Positions 8,626-16,726 of a stretch of DNA of 64,000 nt are shown here, in pieces. The stretch comes from Nocardiopsis mwathae (GTDB lineage: Bacteria; Actinomycetota; Actinomycetes; Streptosporangiales; Streptosporangiaceae). The DNA lies in NCBI RefSeq assembly GCF_014201195.1, contig NZ_JACHDS010000001.1, positions 3,534,001-3,598,000 on the forward strand, given 5' to 3'. Position 1 is the stretch's first letter, and each line of letters opens with the position of its first letter. The notes beneath the pieces are model-generated. The model saw nothing but the letters and a program-made list of their open reading frames with translations. It made no database searches and had not been told where the DNA came from. The translations under genes and the position numbers were made by a program.

Positions 8626-9183
8626 TCACACGGTGAGCCAGGCGCTGTTGGTGAGGTCGTAGTCGAGGCGGAACCAGACCCGGCGGAAGCTGGACTGCCC
8701 GCTGTCGCCCCACGCGGTGGAGAGCCGGTCGACCAGCCCGAGGCCGCGGCCGGACTCGGCGGTGAGGCGGTCCTCCGGGTCCAGAGGAGTGAGGTAGCGC
8801 TGCTCCCTGCGGTCGCACCGCTCGTCGAGGCTGCCCCAGTCGGCGCAGATCAGAGTGAGGCCGTCGACCGAACGCTCCACCTTCAGGGTGTAAGTGCGGC
8901 CCGGCGTGCCGGAGCGGGTGTGCTTGATGGCGTTGGTCGCCAGCTCCGTACCCAGCAGGTCGAAGATGTAGCGGTACTCGGGGCTGCCGGCCGCCGCGCA
9001 GGTGTGCAGGTAGGCGTGGACCAGCGGCATGAACACGGGCTCGCCCCGGAAGGAGAAGCAGCGCCGGGTGAAGTAGGGGCGGTCGGTGCTGCGGTTGAAG
9101 TAGTGCTCGTAGCCGTGCGGGATGAGCAGGTTGAGCGGGATCGTCACCTCGGGCATCGGGGGTACGGGGGTCAGGACGGACAT
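8626..9183 (-). CDS. ATP-binding protein, SpoIIAB/RsbW-like HATPase (AbaA-type anti-sigma factor-like)
   Basis: A 185-residue single-domain histidine-kinase-like ATPase. The N box is ELATNAIKHTRSG, the G1 box is ADWGS and the G2 box is SGRGLGLVDRLS. This is the RsbW-like class that actinomycetes encode in large numbers beside XRE-DUF5753 and DUF397 genes (the abaA/whiJ type clusters). A perfect AGGAG sits seven bases before the ATG at 9183. It is divergent from the XRE gene across 231 bases that contain a strong palindrome. By family knowledge it may act as an anti-sigma-like or switch protein. No sigma factor is encoded nearby, so its target is unknown. Confidence 0.8.
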   Translation of the reverse strand: MSVLTPVPPMPEVTIPLNLLIPHGYEHYFNRSTDRPYFTRRCFSFRGEPVFMPLVHAYLHTCAAAGSPEYRYIFDLLGTELATNAIKHTRSGTPGRTYTLKVERSVDGLTLICADWGSLDERCDRREQRYLTPLDPEDRLTAESGRGLGLVDRLSTAWGDSGQSSFRRVWFRLDYDLTNSAWLTV

Positions 9184-9351
9184 GAAGTGCTCCTAGATGC
9201 ACCGGTCATGGACGTTCGGCAAGAGGGGTGTATGACCACAGCCGCTGAAGTTGCTGTTGTGAGGACGCTGGAGGCGGACGCGTCGTAGCGTGGTGAGCAT
9301 CGACACCGGGTAGCGCTGCGATCACTGCTGACACCTCCGAAGTTAAAAGTG

Positions 9352-9385
9352 AATCTCACGATCGTCAAGCGATTCTCGTGAGATT
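9352..9385. promoter_or_regulatory. Perfect 10+10 bp inverted repeat, candidate operator
   Basis: AATCTCACGA (9352-9361) and TCGTGAGATT (9376-9385) are perfect reverse complements 14 bases apart, so their centres are 24 bases apart. They lie in the divergent promoter region between the HATPase and XRE genes, about 30 bases before the XRE start. Autoregulation by the XRE-DUF5753 protein is the obvious inference. Confidence 0.6.
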
Positions 9386-9414
9386 TCCAAAGAAGGATCG
9401 AAGGCGTTACCCTC

Positions 9415-10284
9415 ATGCGCATGCACCATCCGCACAGCCCCTCCCTGCGTCGGCGCCGCCTGTCGACCGAGCTCCGCCGCGCACGCGAGAGGGCAGGCCT
9501 GACCACGACCCAGACGGTCAAGTCGCTCAAGTGGGCGGCCGGGAAGCTGAGCAAGATCGAGAACGCCGAGACCCAGACGGTCAAGGCGGCCGATCTCGAC
9601 AAGATGCTCGACCTGTACAAGGTCACCGACCCCACGGTGCGCGAAGCCATGCATCAGCTGGCCCGCGACGCCAAGGAGCGGGGCTGGTGGTCGAAGTACC
9701 GCGACGTCTTCAAAGATGAGACGCTTCCCGACTTCGAGGCCGAGGCCTCAGGTCTACGCACCTACGAGTCCCAGGTCATCCCGGGCCTCTTGCAGACCCC
9801 GGACTACGCGCGAGCAATCTTCGAAGGTGGCCTCTACACCGGAGCAGAGGAGGTCCGACGCCGGACTGAGGCCCGCATGGCCCGACGCGAGATCCTGACC
9901 AAGTTTGATCCAGTCCACCTACGTGTGGTGATGGACGAAGCCGCTCTCCGCCGCCTGATCGGCGGGTCACAGGTGATGACCGAACAGCTGCGACACCTGC
10001 TGCACATGGCGAGGATGCCCCATATCCACCTTCAGGTGCTGCCCTTCGATGTGGGGTCCCACGCGGCCCTGACGGCTCCCTTCACCATCCTGGACTTCCC
10101 CAACCCTCTCGACCCCACCATCGTGTGCATCGAGACGCTGACCGACGCCCTGTATCTGGAACTCCCTGAGGACGTGGAACGGTATAGCGTGACATTTGGC
10201 GACATTCAGGGCTCGGCGGTCAGCGCCACCCGATCCGCCACCATCATCACCGACGTGCTGAAGTCCTTAGAGAGTCCTCGATGA
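9415..10284 (+). CDS. XRE family regulator with DUF5753 domain (WhiJ-like)
   Basis: A 289-residue protein. Residues about 12-70 form an XRE helix-turn-helix (LRRARERAGLTTTQ ... WAAGKLSKIENAE), and the rest is a DUF5753 sensor-type domain (LRTYESQVIPGLLQTPDYAR is diagnostic). The start at 9415 is preceded by GAAGG; the next ATG at 9421 is an alternative. The last codon overlaps the DUF397 start by four bases (ATGA), so the two are coupled. WhiJ-type proteins repress development or stress genes together with their DUF397 partner in Streptomyces. Here the trio sits between drmMI and the fragment strip inside a DISARM locus, so a role in controlling the island is possible but unproven. Confidence 0.88.
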   Translation: MRMHHPHSPSLRRRRLSTELRRARERAGLTTTQTVKSLKWAAGKLSKIENAETQTVKAADLDKMLDLYKVTDPTVREAMHQLARDAKERGWWSKYRDVFKDETLPDFEAEASGLRTYESQVIPGLLQTPDYARAIFEGGLYTGAEEVRRRTEARMARREILTKFDPVHLRVVMDEAALRRLIGGSQVMTEQLRHLLHMARMPHIHLQVLPFDVGSHAALTAPFTILDFPNPLDPTIVCIETLTDALYLELPEDVERYSVTFGDIQGSAVSATRSATIITDVLKSLESPR

Positions 10285-10598
10285 CCGACCAAATGGAGTT
10301 CCGCAAGAGCAGCTACAGCGGCCAAGGCGTGAACTGTGTCGAAGTGGCGAACCTAGGCCCCCGACTCCGGAAGAGCAGCTACAGCGCCCAAGGCCAAGCC
10401 TGTGTCGAAGTGGCTCACGTCCCCGCCGACTTCTGGAAGAGCAGCTACAGTGCCCAGAACCAGAACTGCGTCGAGGTAGCGGATCTCCCTCAAAGAATCG
10501 CTATCCGCGACTCAAAGCAGCCCGAGCGCGGCCATCTCACCTTCCCCACTTCCGAGTGGGCAGCGTTCCTCAGCAACACGCGTCACGGTGAGCTGTAA
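10281..10598 (+). CDS. Triple DUF397 protein
   Basis: A 105-residue protein made of three tandem DUF397 units. Each carries KSSYS, then a short Gln-rich stretch, then CVEVA (FRKSSYSGQGVNCVEVA, LRKSSYSAQGQACVEVA, FWKSSYSAQNQNCVEVA). Only the third unit has the full C-terminal part (IAIRDSK, then FPTSEWAAFL). Most DUF397 proteins are 60-80 residues with one unit. It is translationally coupled to the XRE-DUF5753 gene and is probably its partner (antitoxin- or co-regulator-like in WhiJ-type systems). The DNA repeats are diverged enough to be old rather than a recent slippage product. Confidence 0.88.
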   Translation: MTDQMEFRKSSYSGQGVNCVEVANLGPRLRKSSYSAQGQACVEVAHVPADFWKSSYSAQNQNCVEVADLPQRIAIRDSKQPERGHLTFPTSEWAAFLSNTRHGEL

Positions 10599-10614
10599 CC
10601 ACCTCACAACGACC

Positions 10615-10653
10615 AGGCCTTGCCCCTTCAACTGAGGGCAAGGCCTTCTTCTT
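10615..10653 (+). terminator. Rho-independent terminator
   Basis: AGGCCTTGCCC (10615-10625) pairs with GGGCAAGGCCT (10636-10646), followed by TCTTCTT. It ends the XRE/DUF397 operon and separates it from the convergent drmMI end at 10660. Confidence 0.75.
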
Positions 10654-10659
10654 GAACGA

Positions 10660-13600
10660 TTAGAACATCGTGCCTTGCGGCGGGAAGAGCGCACCGTCCG
10701 GGAAGAGTGAAGCTTCGTCATCCTTCTTGGATGAAGCAGATCGTTTCTTCCGCTTCTTCGGCGGAAAAATTCCCTTACGTTCTTCTTCCTTATGGCGCTC
10801 GAAGTTTAGCTCCAGGAGGCGGTCTAGCACCTCGATACGGGAGGTGGGGCTGATGGTCCAGCGCACACCCTGTGGAGTCTCATGGTGACCATGATCAAGA
10901 TCGAGATCAAGCCAGCCGTAGGCCTGCTTCACGGCTTCGTCGATCTGCGCATGCATCTCACGAAGTCGGTCAATCTCGCCGTCGGCATAATCAGGATCGT
11001 GGACTAGATTATAGAGTTTAGTCAGTCCAACTTGCCGAGTTCCCAGCAAACGATAACGGAACTCATTTAGCTCTACACCAACCGCAGCCATGTGTGACGT
11101 AAATGCAGGCTTGGGAAGTGTTTCGTAGACGTCAGTGGGCGTATACCGCAAGTCACCTTTCATACTAGACGCGCGAGCCACAGCCCACGAGTAGTGGATA
11201 TCACTACTCAACAGCGAGAACATCTCATCTCTCTGATCAGAAAATACGCCAAGCGCATGAGAAAAAACCTGACCCGTTTTCTGCCAAACAGGAAGCGCAG
11301 TACGACTCATCAGCGCAATTACGAGAACACGCTCAAGCCCGGTGATTGCTTCACGAAGCGTGGGACGTTTGTCCGCGTACTGCCACCAACGCTCCGGAAG
11401 AGGCCGCCGGAGTACGTATTCCCCGTTGGGCTTCTTTCGTTGCCTAACCGGACGAACTTTGTTCTCAACAATTTCAAAGACGTCCGGATACGACATCGCT
11501 TCTTCCAGGGTCCGGTCATAGAAATCGATCACCCAGCGGCTCGGCGAACAATCCGGGCGAGAGTTAAGGTCTTTCCCGTTCAAGTATGGAAACAACACTT
11601 CTCGATTCCGCGAATCACGCTCGATGAGTTCCTGCGCCTCTTCCGGCTCCAGGATGAAGCCCTCGCCCAGCACGATAGAACCCTGAAACGCTTGATCCGC
11701 GTTGGCCACGAGATTCCACGGCTTCCCCGTCACCCGTGTTCTCGGGTCGAGTGATGGAGTGATCCCCTTGACCTTTGTCCCGTCGAGAACCGGCTGTTCG
11801 CCCTCTCCCGCGTGCCCCGCCCACAGCAGCGACACATGCACATTCGCGGTTCCCGGCCAGACCTGGGACTTGATCGCCCGGTAGATGCTCCATCCCCGGT
11901 CGGTCACCTGGTCGAGGCCCACCTCTCGGGTGTCGCCCTGGGCGATGGTGTTGGTGGCGATGATGCCGGTTCGCCCCTTCGGGGCGATTTTCAGGTTGCG
12001 GAGCAGGAAGTACGAGCACAGGTCGGCGCTGCCACGTTTACCACCCGCGATGTCGACCACAAGGTACTCGCGGACGTCGGTGCCGAGCGTCCCGGTCAGT
12101 CGCTTTCCTCCACTGAACGGCGGGTTGCCCACCACCGCGTCGAATCCGCCTTCCCCCATCACCTCAGGGAATTCCAGTGCCCAGTGCAGCGGGCGGATCG
12201 GCTGGTCGCGCTCGCCTGTCAGCCAGTCGGTGATCCGTTCCCGGAGACGTTCCTCCTCCAGGAAGCTGTACGTGTCCTCGCCCAGGAGCCGCTGTACATC
12301 CCCCGCGATATTGACGAGCAGGTCGTTGTAGGCCTCGCGCCAGTTCAGTTTCTTGCTCTCGGCGTCGCCGTCCACCCACCAGCGTTCGACTTCCGTGTAC
12401 CGGTCGGCGGCGAGGGCCGCAGCGATGACCGCGTCGGCCGCCAGCTTCAGCCGCTGGGACTGCTCATCGGCTCGGTCCAGCAGTTTGGTCTTGCGCTCGG
12501 CATCGCCCTGGTCCACCACCGGGGACTCTTCGATCTGGGTTCGCAGGTCGGTGACGTCCTTCAGCACGCGGTCGATGTACTCGCTGATGTCACCCGTGAT
12601 CTGGTTGTTGATCCTGCGCCCTTCCCCCGGGTCGGTGTGGAAGGTCCGGACCTGTTCCTCGCTCACCAGTCCGACTAGCGAGTCGCCGCACCGCAGGGCG
12701 TGGTCGAGGAAGCTGAAGGGCTTGTTCTTCGCCAGCGTCTCCAGCCACAGCGACAGCTTGGCCAGCTCGACCGCCATATCGTCGCGGTCGACGCCGTAGA
12801 TGCACCCGGCGGCGACCCTGCGCTTCGCGAAGAGGCGCAGCTCGTCCAGCTCGTAGCGGGTACCGACCGCCTCCAGCACGTCGTCGGGGAGGCCGTCACG
12901 CTGCCAGGCCTCCACCACACGGTCGGCCAGGTACCGGACCGCCGAGACCAGGAACGCCCCCGACCCCATGGCCGGGTCGCAGACCTTGAGTTTCAGCAGC
13001 TCGGCGGCGGGCTTCACCCGCCACTGCGACTCCTCGGCCCCGTCCGCCGGGCCGGGGCGGTAGGACAGCGGGGCCAGGGTGTGTTCGACGACCTCCTCCG
13101 CGAGCGCTCGCGGCGTGTAGTGGGTGCCGGTCTTGCGGCGCTCCCCCACCTGGGTGAACAGCACCGAGTCGGTCGGGAAGATCGTCGGGTCGTTGCGAAG
13201 GTCGGTCCGGAGCAGCCCCCAGTACGGCAGCGCCCGCTCGGCCAGCTCGGCATCCGAGTCCCCGGCGGCGTGCAGGGCGGCCCGCTGCTCCGCGGTCGGC
13301 TCGGCGTCGAGCGCCCTCTCCAGCTGCCGCGCGGTCGCGCCGGTCTCCCCCTTCAGCCACTCCACGAGGAGCTTGCGGCCGTGCTCCTCCATCGGGGAGT
13401 ACTCCCGGTACCGCTCCTCCAACACCCGCAGCGGCAGCTCCGGCTCCAGCTTGCCGATGAGCCCCACGTAGGGCTCGTCGACCTTCATGCAGGAGAACTC
13501 CAGCAGGCCCTCGTAGATGTGGCCGATGTCCTCGACGCCGAGGCCCTTGTAGGAGATGCGGGTGGCGGCGTCCTTCTTCCGCTTCCCGCGTAGCATCAGC

Positions 13601-14766
13601 AGCGCGTCGAGGATCTCGAACACGACGCGGTCGGTGATGGCGAAGTCGGCCAGCCACGCGAAGCGCCCCGGGGAGAAGAGGGAACCGCCGTAGGCGGGCA
13701 ACCGGAGGTCGGGGTGCTCGGCTCCCCCGTGGATGCCCGTGAAAAGGGCGAGCAGGCGCGGCCAGGCCGCGGCGCGGCGGTCGCCGACCTCGTCGCCGTA
13801 GCGGTTGCGCTCCTCCTCCAGCTGGTCGTAGAGGCGGGTGACCGAGTAGTGGTCGGCGTAGAGGTCGTCGGTGGGCAGAAGCCGCTGCTCCTCCGCGTAC
13901 AGCAGGAACACCATGCGCATGAGCACGGTGAGCGCGCCGCGGTAGATGTCGCGCTCGTCGATGTGCGCGAGGAGGCGCCCGCCGGACTCCCGGTCGAGCC
14001 GGGCCAGCTCGCCGACGAGGAGTTCGACGGCCTGGCGGACCTGGAGGCCCAGTTCCTCGGTGAGCTTGCCCTGTGCGCCTGCCGTGCGGGAGAAGAGTGC
14101 GGCGGTGGAGTCCGACGACTCCTTGCCGTCCCTGCTGACCGGCGGGATCTGCACGCGCTCGGAGGCGAGCAGCGCCGCGAACGCCTGGAGCAGCAGGGGC
14201 TCTTCGAGCCACAGGTCGGCGTCGAAGACGCCGCAGGAGGTCGGTTCACCGGCGCGGGCGTGGACGAGCGCCCAGAGCCGACCGTCCGTGACGAGGGCCA
14301 GCGGCACACCGTCGCGCCGGCAGTGGGCGGCGGCCTGTTCGACCGGTGCGGGGCGGTCGGCGCGGGAGGTCGCGACACCGCTCCCCCAGTCCAGCCGGTA
14401 GAAGAGCAGGCGGGGTTCGCGGCCGCCCCGCTGCCCGGGTCCGGTCAGCACGAAGTCGGGGTGCGGGCCGGAGCCGTGCCGCTCGGGCTCGGTCCGGTAC
14501 TTGGCGGCCCAGCCGAGGAGTTCGCCCAGGATGAGCTCCGTCCACTGGCTGCCCAGGAGGTCGGGGGCTCCCTGCACCTCGTCCCATGCCTGGCGGACGC
14601 GGTCGCGGCGCTCCTTGCCGACGACGGGCAGTCCGGCGCCGAACGCCTCGACGAGCACGTCAACGGAGAGGAACGGGCCGTCGGGGGCGAGCAGGCGGAG
14701 CCATTCGGCGTGCTGCTCGGCGGGCGACTGCTGGGGAACGCGGGGGCGACGGCGGGCTGGTGGCAT
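10660..14766 (-). CDS. drmMI: DrmMI, DISARM class 1 adenine-N6 DNA methyltransferase
   Basis: A 1368-residue Eco57I/PglX-like methyltransferase. The SAM-binding motif is DPAMGSGAF at 597-605, preceded by TGTHYTPRALAEEVV. The catalytic NPPF lies at 881-884 (AVVGNPPFSGG). A target-recognition region follows, and the C-terminus is a Lys-rich tail. DrmMI marks host DNA so that DISARM attacks only unmodified phage. The ATG at 14766 was chosen because the recognisable sequence (MPPARRRPRVPQQ) starts there. The open frame continues upstream, but only as Pro/Arg/Ser-rich noise overlapping another gene. No Shine-Dalgarno sequence is visible. GATAAT nine bases before the ATG suggests a leaderless transcript. 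Codons after about residue 1045 (below 11630) are far less GC-rich than the rest. Confidence 0.88.
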   Translation of the reverse strand: MPPARRRPRVPQQSPAEQHAEWLRLLAPDGPFLSVDVLVEAFGAGLPVVGKERRDRVRQAWDEVQGAPDLLGSQWTELILGELLGWAAKYRTEPERHGSGPHPDFVLTGPGQRGGREPRLLFYRLDWGSGVATSRADRPAPVEQAAAHCRRDGVPLALVTDGRLWALVHARAGEPTSCGVFDADLWLEEPLLLQAFAALLASERVQIPPVSRDGKESSDSTAALFSRTAGAQGKLTEELGLQVRQAVELLVGELARLDRESGGRLLAHIDERDIYRGALTVLMRMVFLLYAEEQRLLPTDDLYADHYSVTRLYDQLEEERNRYGDEVGDRRAAAWPRLLALFTGIHGGAEHPDLRLPAYGGSLFSPGRFAWLADFAITDRVVFEILDALLMLRGKRKKDAATRISYKGLGVEDIGHIYEGLLEFSCMKVDEPYVGLIGKLEPELPLRVLEERYREYSPMEEHGRKLLVEWLKGETGATARQLERALDAEPTAEQRAALHAAGDSDAELAERALPYWGLLRTDLRNDPTIFPTDSVLFTQVGERRKTGTHYTPRALAEEVVEHTLAPLSYRPGPADGAEESQWRVKPAAELLKLKVCDPAMGSGAFLVSAVRYLADRVVEAWQRDGLPDDVLEAVGTRYELDELRLFAKRRVAAGCIYGVDRDDMAVELAKLSLWLETLAKNKPFSFLDHALRCGDSLVGLVSEEQVRTFHTDPGEGRRINNQITGDISEYIDRVLKDVTDLRTQIEESPVVDQGDAERKTKLLDRADEQSQRLKLAADAVIAAALAADRYTEVERWWVDGDAESKKLNWREAYNDLLVNIAGDVQRLLGEDTYSFLEEERLRERITDWLTGERDQPIRPLHWALEFPEVMGEGGFDAVVGNPPFSGGKRLTGTLGTDVREYLVVDIAGGKRGSADLCSYFLLRNLKIAPKGRTGIIATNTIAQGDTREVGLDQVTDRGWSIYRAIKSQVWPGTANVHVSLLWAGHAGEGEQPVLDGTKVKGITPSLDPRTRVTGKPWNLVANADQAFQGSIVLGEGFILEPEEAQELIERDSRNREVLFPYLNGKDLNSRPDCSPSRWVIDFYDRTLEEAMSYPDVFEIVENKVRPVRQRKKPNGEYVLRRPLPERWWQYADKRPTLREAITGLERVLVIALMSRTALPVWQKTGQVFSHALGVFSDQRDEMFSLLSSDIHYSWAVARASSMKGDLRYTPTDVYETLPKPAFTSHMAAVGVELNEFRYRLLGTRQVGLTKLYNLVHDPDYADGEIDRLREMHAQIDEAVKQAYGWLDLDLDHGHHETPQGVRWTISPTSRIEVLDRLLELNFERHKEEERKGIFPPKKRKKRSASSKKDDEASLFPDGALFPPQGTMF

Positions 14767-14908
14767 GACACCGAGATTATCGAGCACGGCCGACCCGCGG
14801 TGACGTTCTGGGACGGATGCACCGCTACCCCGCTGGGACGGGGCGGCGTGGGGTTCCCGCGTGCACTCGCGCGGGGTCGGTTCGAGGCGACGTTGCTCCA
14901 CGCCTGGG

Positions 14909-15565
14909 CTATTCGACGATACTGATCGTCCGCTCATCAGCGCCGGTAGCGCCCCACGCTGTTTCGACACTGATGCGGATGGTGATCTCGCCGGTACCGT
15001 AGCGTCGCGTCGACAGCCCATACGCACCCGCGCATGTGGCGGAGCCGGTGTCGACGACGGAGCCGTTCTTGACAACCTCCAGGCTGGTGTAGCAGTCGCG
15101 CCTGATACTGCCGATCCGGTCAGATACACGGACCCCCACCCGCATGTTGTGCACCTGTCGCCAGGTGTTGACGCCGACCTGGGAGTTGTTGTCGATCTCG
15201 ATGGTGACGGTGATGGGGGTGTTCGCGTTGCGGACCTCCTCTGGGCCGGGAGGATCGTTATGCTCCGGAGGAACCGGCGGAGTACCTCGGGTAACTCCCG
15301 GGCCAGGGGTGAAGCCATCATCGCCGGAGCGAGGAGTCGGGGTCGGAGTCCGGGTCGGATGCGGGGTCGGGGTAGGGGGCTCGTCCGGTGGCTCGGTCGG
15401 CGGGGAGGACGGTGTGGGGACAGGAGGCGTGGTCGAGGGCGGCTCCGGCGCCGGCCCATCCTCACTGTTGGCGTTCTCGTAGATCCACACCCCGGTAATT
15501 CCGGTTATCCCGCAAAATGCCGCCAGCCCGGCGCTGATTGCCGCTATTTTTTTCCCAAGGCCCAT
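14909..15565 (-). CDS. Membrane-anchored Pro/Thr-rich surface protein, unknown function
   Basis: A 218-residue protein with a GGAAAG ribosome-binding site upstream of the ATG. A short basic start is followed by one hydrophobic segment (about 8-27, IAAISAGLAAFCGITGITGV) and then a roughly 70-residue Pro/Thr/Glu-rich linker. The C-terminal domain of about 100 residues is Ig-like in feel (NTPITVTIEIDNNSQV, VRVSDRIG) with two Cys (in DCYTS and TCAGAY) that could form a disulphide. This is the layout of an extracellular or cell-wall spanning protein with an N-terminal anchor. It lies 142 bases upstream of drmMI on the same strand. No family is recognised. A structural or decoy role in phage defence is speculation. 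Confidence 0.65.
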   Translation of the reverse strand: MGLGKKIAAISAGLAAFCGITGITGVWIYENANSEDGPAPEPPSTTPPVPTPSSPPTEPPDEPPTPTPHPTRTPTPTPRSGDDGFTPGPGVTRGTPPVPPEHNDPPGPEEVRNANTPITVTIEIDNNSQVGVNTWRQVHNMRVGVRVSDRIGSIRRDCYTSLEVVKNGSVVDTGSATCAGAYGLSTRRYGTGEITIRISVETAWGATGADERTISIVE

Positions 15566-16726
15566 CGCTGTCTTTCCAATACACCGTCGTGATCCCGAGG
15601 ATCATTCTCCTACGTATATTTGCAAGAGCGCCGGGGAAAGAATGCCTTCCATGGGCATACGCCCGCCGAAGGGCGGCTGCGGCTTGATGCAGGGGGCTAT
15701 CCCACCAGTCGGAATACAGCTCCACCCGCACGCCCTTTCGCATGAAGGCAGGGCAAAGTCCCGTCGCAGCCTTGATTCCCAGCAGAGACATCCGGATATT
15801 TCGGAGTCGACATTCTCAAGCATCGCGAAGGCAGGCAGCAACCGACGATCCTGAGCACAGCGCCCGCCCATGATGCGTCGTGCCTGCATTCCATCACAGG
15901 CGCACGGCGGACGATCCAGCCAGGGGCAAGCCATACGAGAAGCCGATCAGCCGATCCAATTCCGAAACGAATTCACGTACGGCACCCGGCAGGGAACATA
16001 AGCGCACCCGAGATCGAACGCATGAAACGCCGTCGACATGGAGCACCGAGAGCGATGGCAGCTTTACTAAGCGTCTGACCCGCCTCCCCAAGAGTGTCGA
16101 TCACAGCCTGATCGGGTGAAAAGCAAGCTTCAGCCGAAGCCTACTACAGCTGCCCCCTTCTGCACGGGAAAGCAGGCCTCCATGCAGAATCCGACGGATT
16201 TTTTCGCCGTGACCGATTCGTACATCACGGCATTCCGCGTCGTGATCGGCCATATTCGGGGAGACTCGCGGACACACCTCCGGCACCGTCCCGGGCGTCA
16301 TCCCCGCGAAATGCTGACCGCCGTGGCTCTGCCCATGCAGGCGGTCGTCAGTCCGCCACCCAGCGCCTGCCGCCGTTGGCAAGCGAGACGGCTTGGCAGC
16401 GCGCCATCGCGGACTGGCTCACGATCCGGGTCGGGGCCTACGCGGGCGACGCGCCTCATCCTCGTCGAGGCAGTCCACCGGCCACGATCATGAGGTCGAC
16501 CAGAAGAATCGTCACCGGGGCGCCCTAGGATCACCGCGTGGGCAGTGAGCATCCCACGCTGTTCGCAACCACGGACACCGCGAACCGCGGTGGTCCGGCT
16601 TCAGCAACCCCCTGCGCCGGCAGGCCGACCAGCCGCGCCGGGCGTCAGAGGAATCCCTTCTCCGAACTGCGGAGCTGAGGGTACTGAAGACACTTTGCTT
16701 GGCCACACGAGCAACCGAGGAGCACT
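15566..16726. other. 1.16-kb stretch without a supported gene
   Basis: Several short open frames exist on both strands, but none has a recognisable domain and good codon usage together. The base composition is less GC-rich than the neighbours (for example 15940-16260). This fits eroded or foreign DNA between the surface-protein gene and the membrane-protein gene. The promoter of the 16727 gene must lie at its right end. Confidence 0.4.

Noticed and set aside
11194-11754. 186-codon plus-strand frame opposite the drmMI C-terminus
   Set aside because: It looks less biased than other shadows because this part of drmMI is AT-richer. No domain is recognisable, and the minus frame continues without a break to its stop at 10660.
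14767-15465. Upstream extension of the drmMI frame by 233 codons
   Set aside because: The extension is Arg/Ser/Pro-rich, has no conserved sequence, and overlaps the anchored surface-protein gene, which has a good ribosome-binding site.
16116-16493. 125-codon frame in the gene-poor stretch before the membrane-protein gene
   Set aside because: No family, no ribosome-binding site and codon use unlike neighbours. Competing frames on the other strand are equally plausible, so no gene is claimed.
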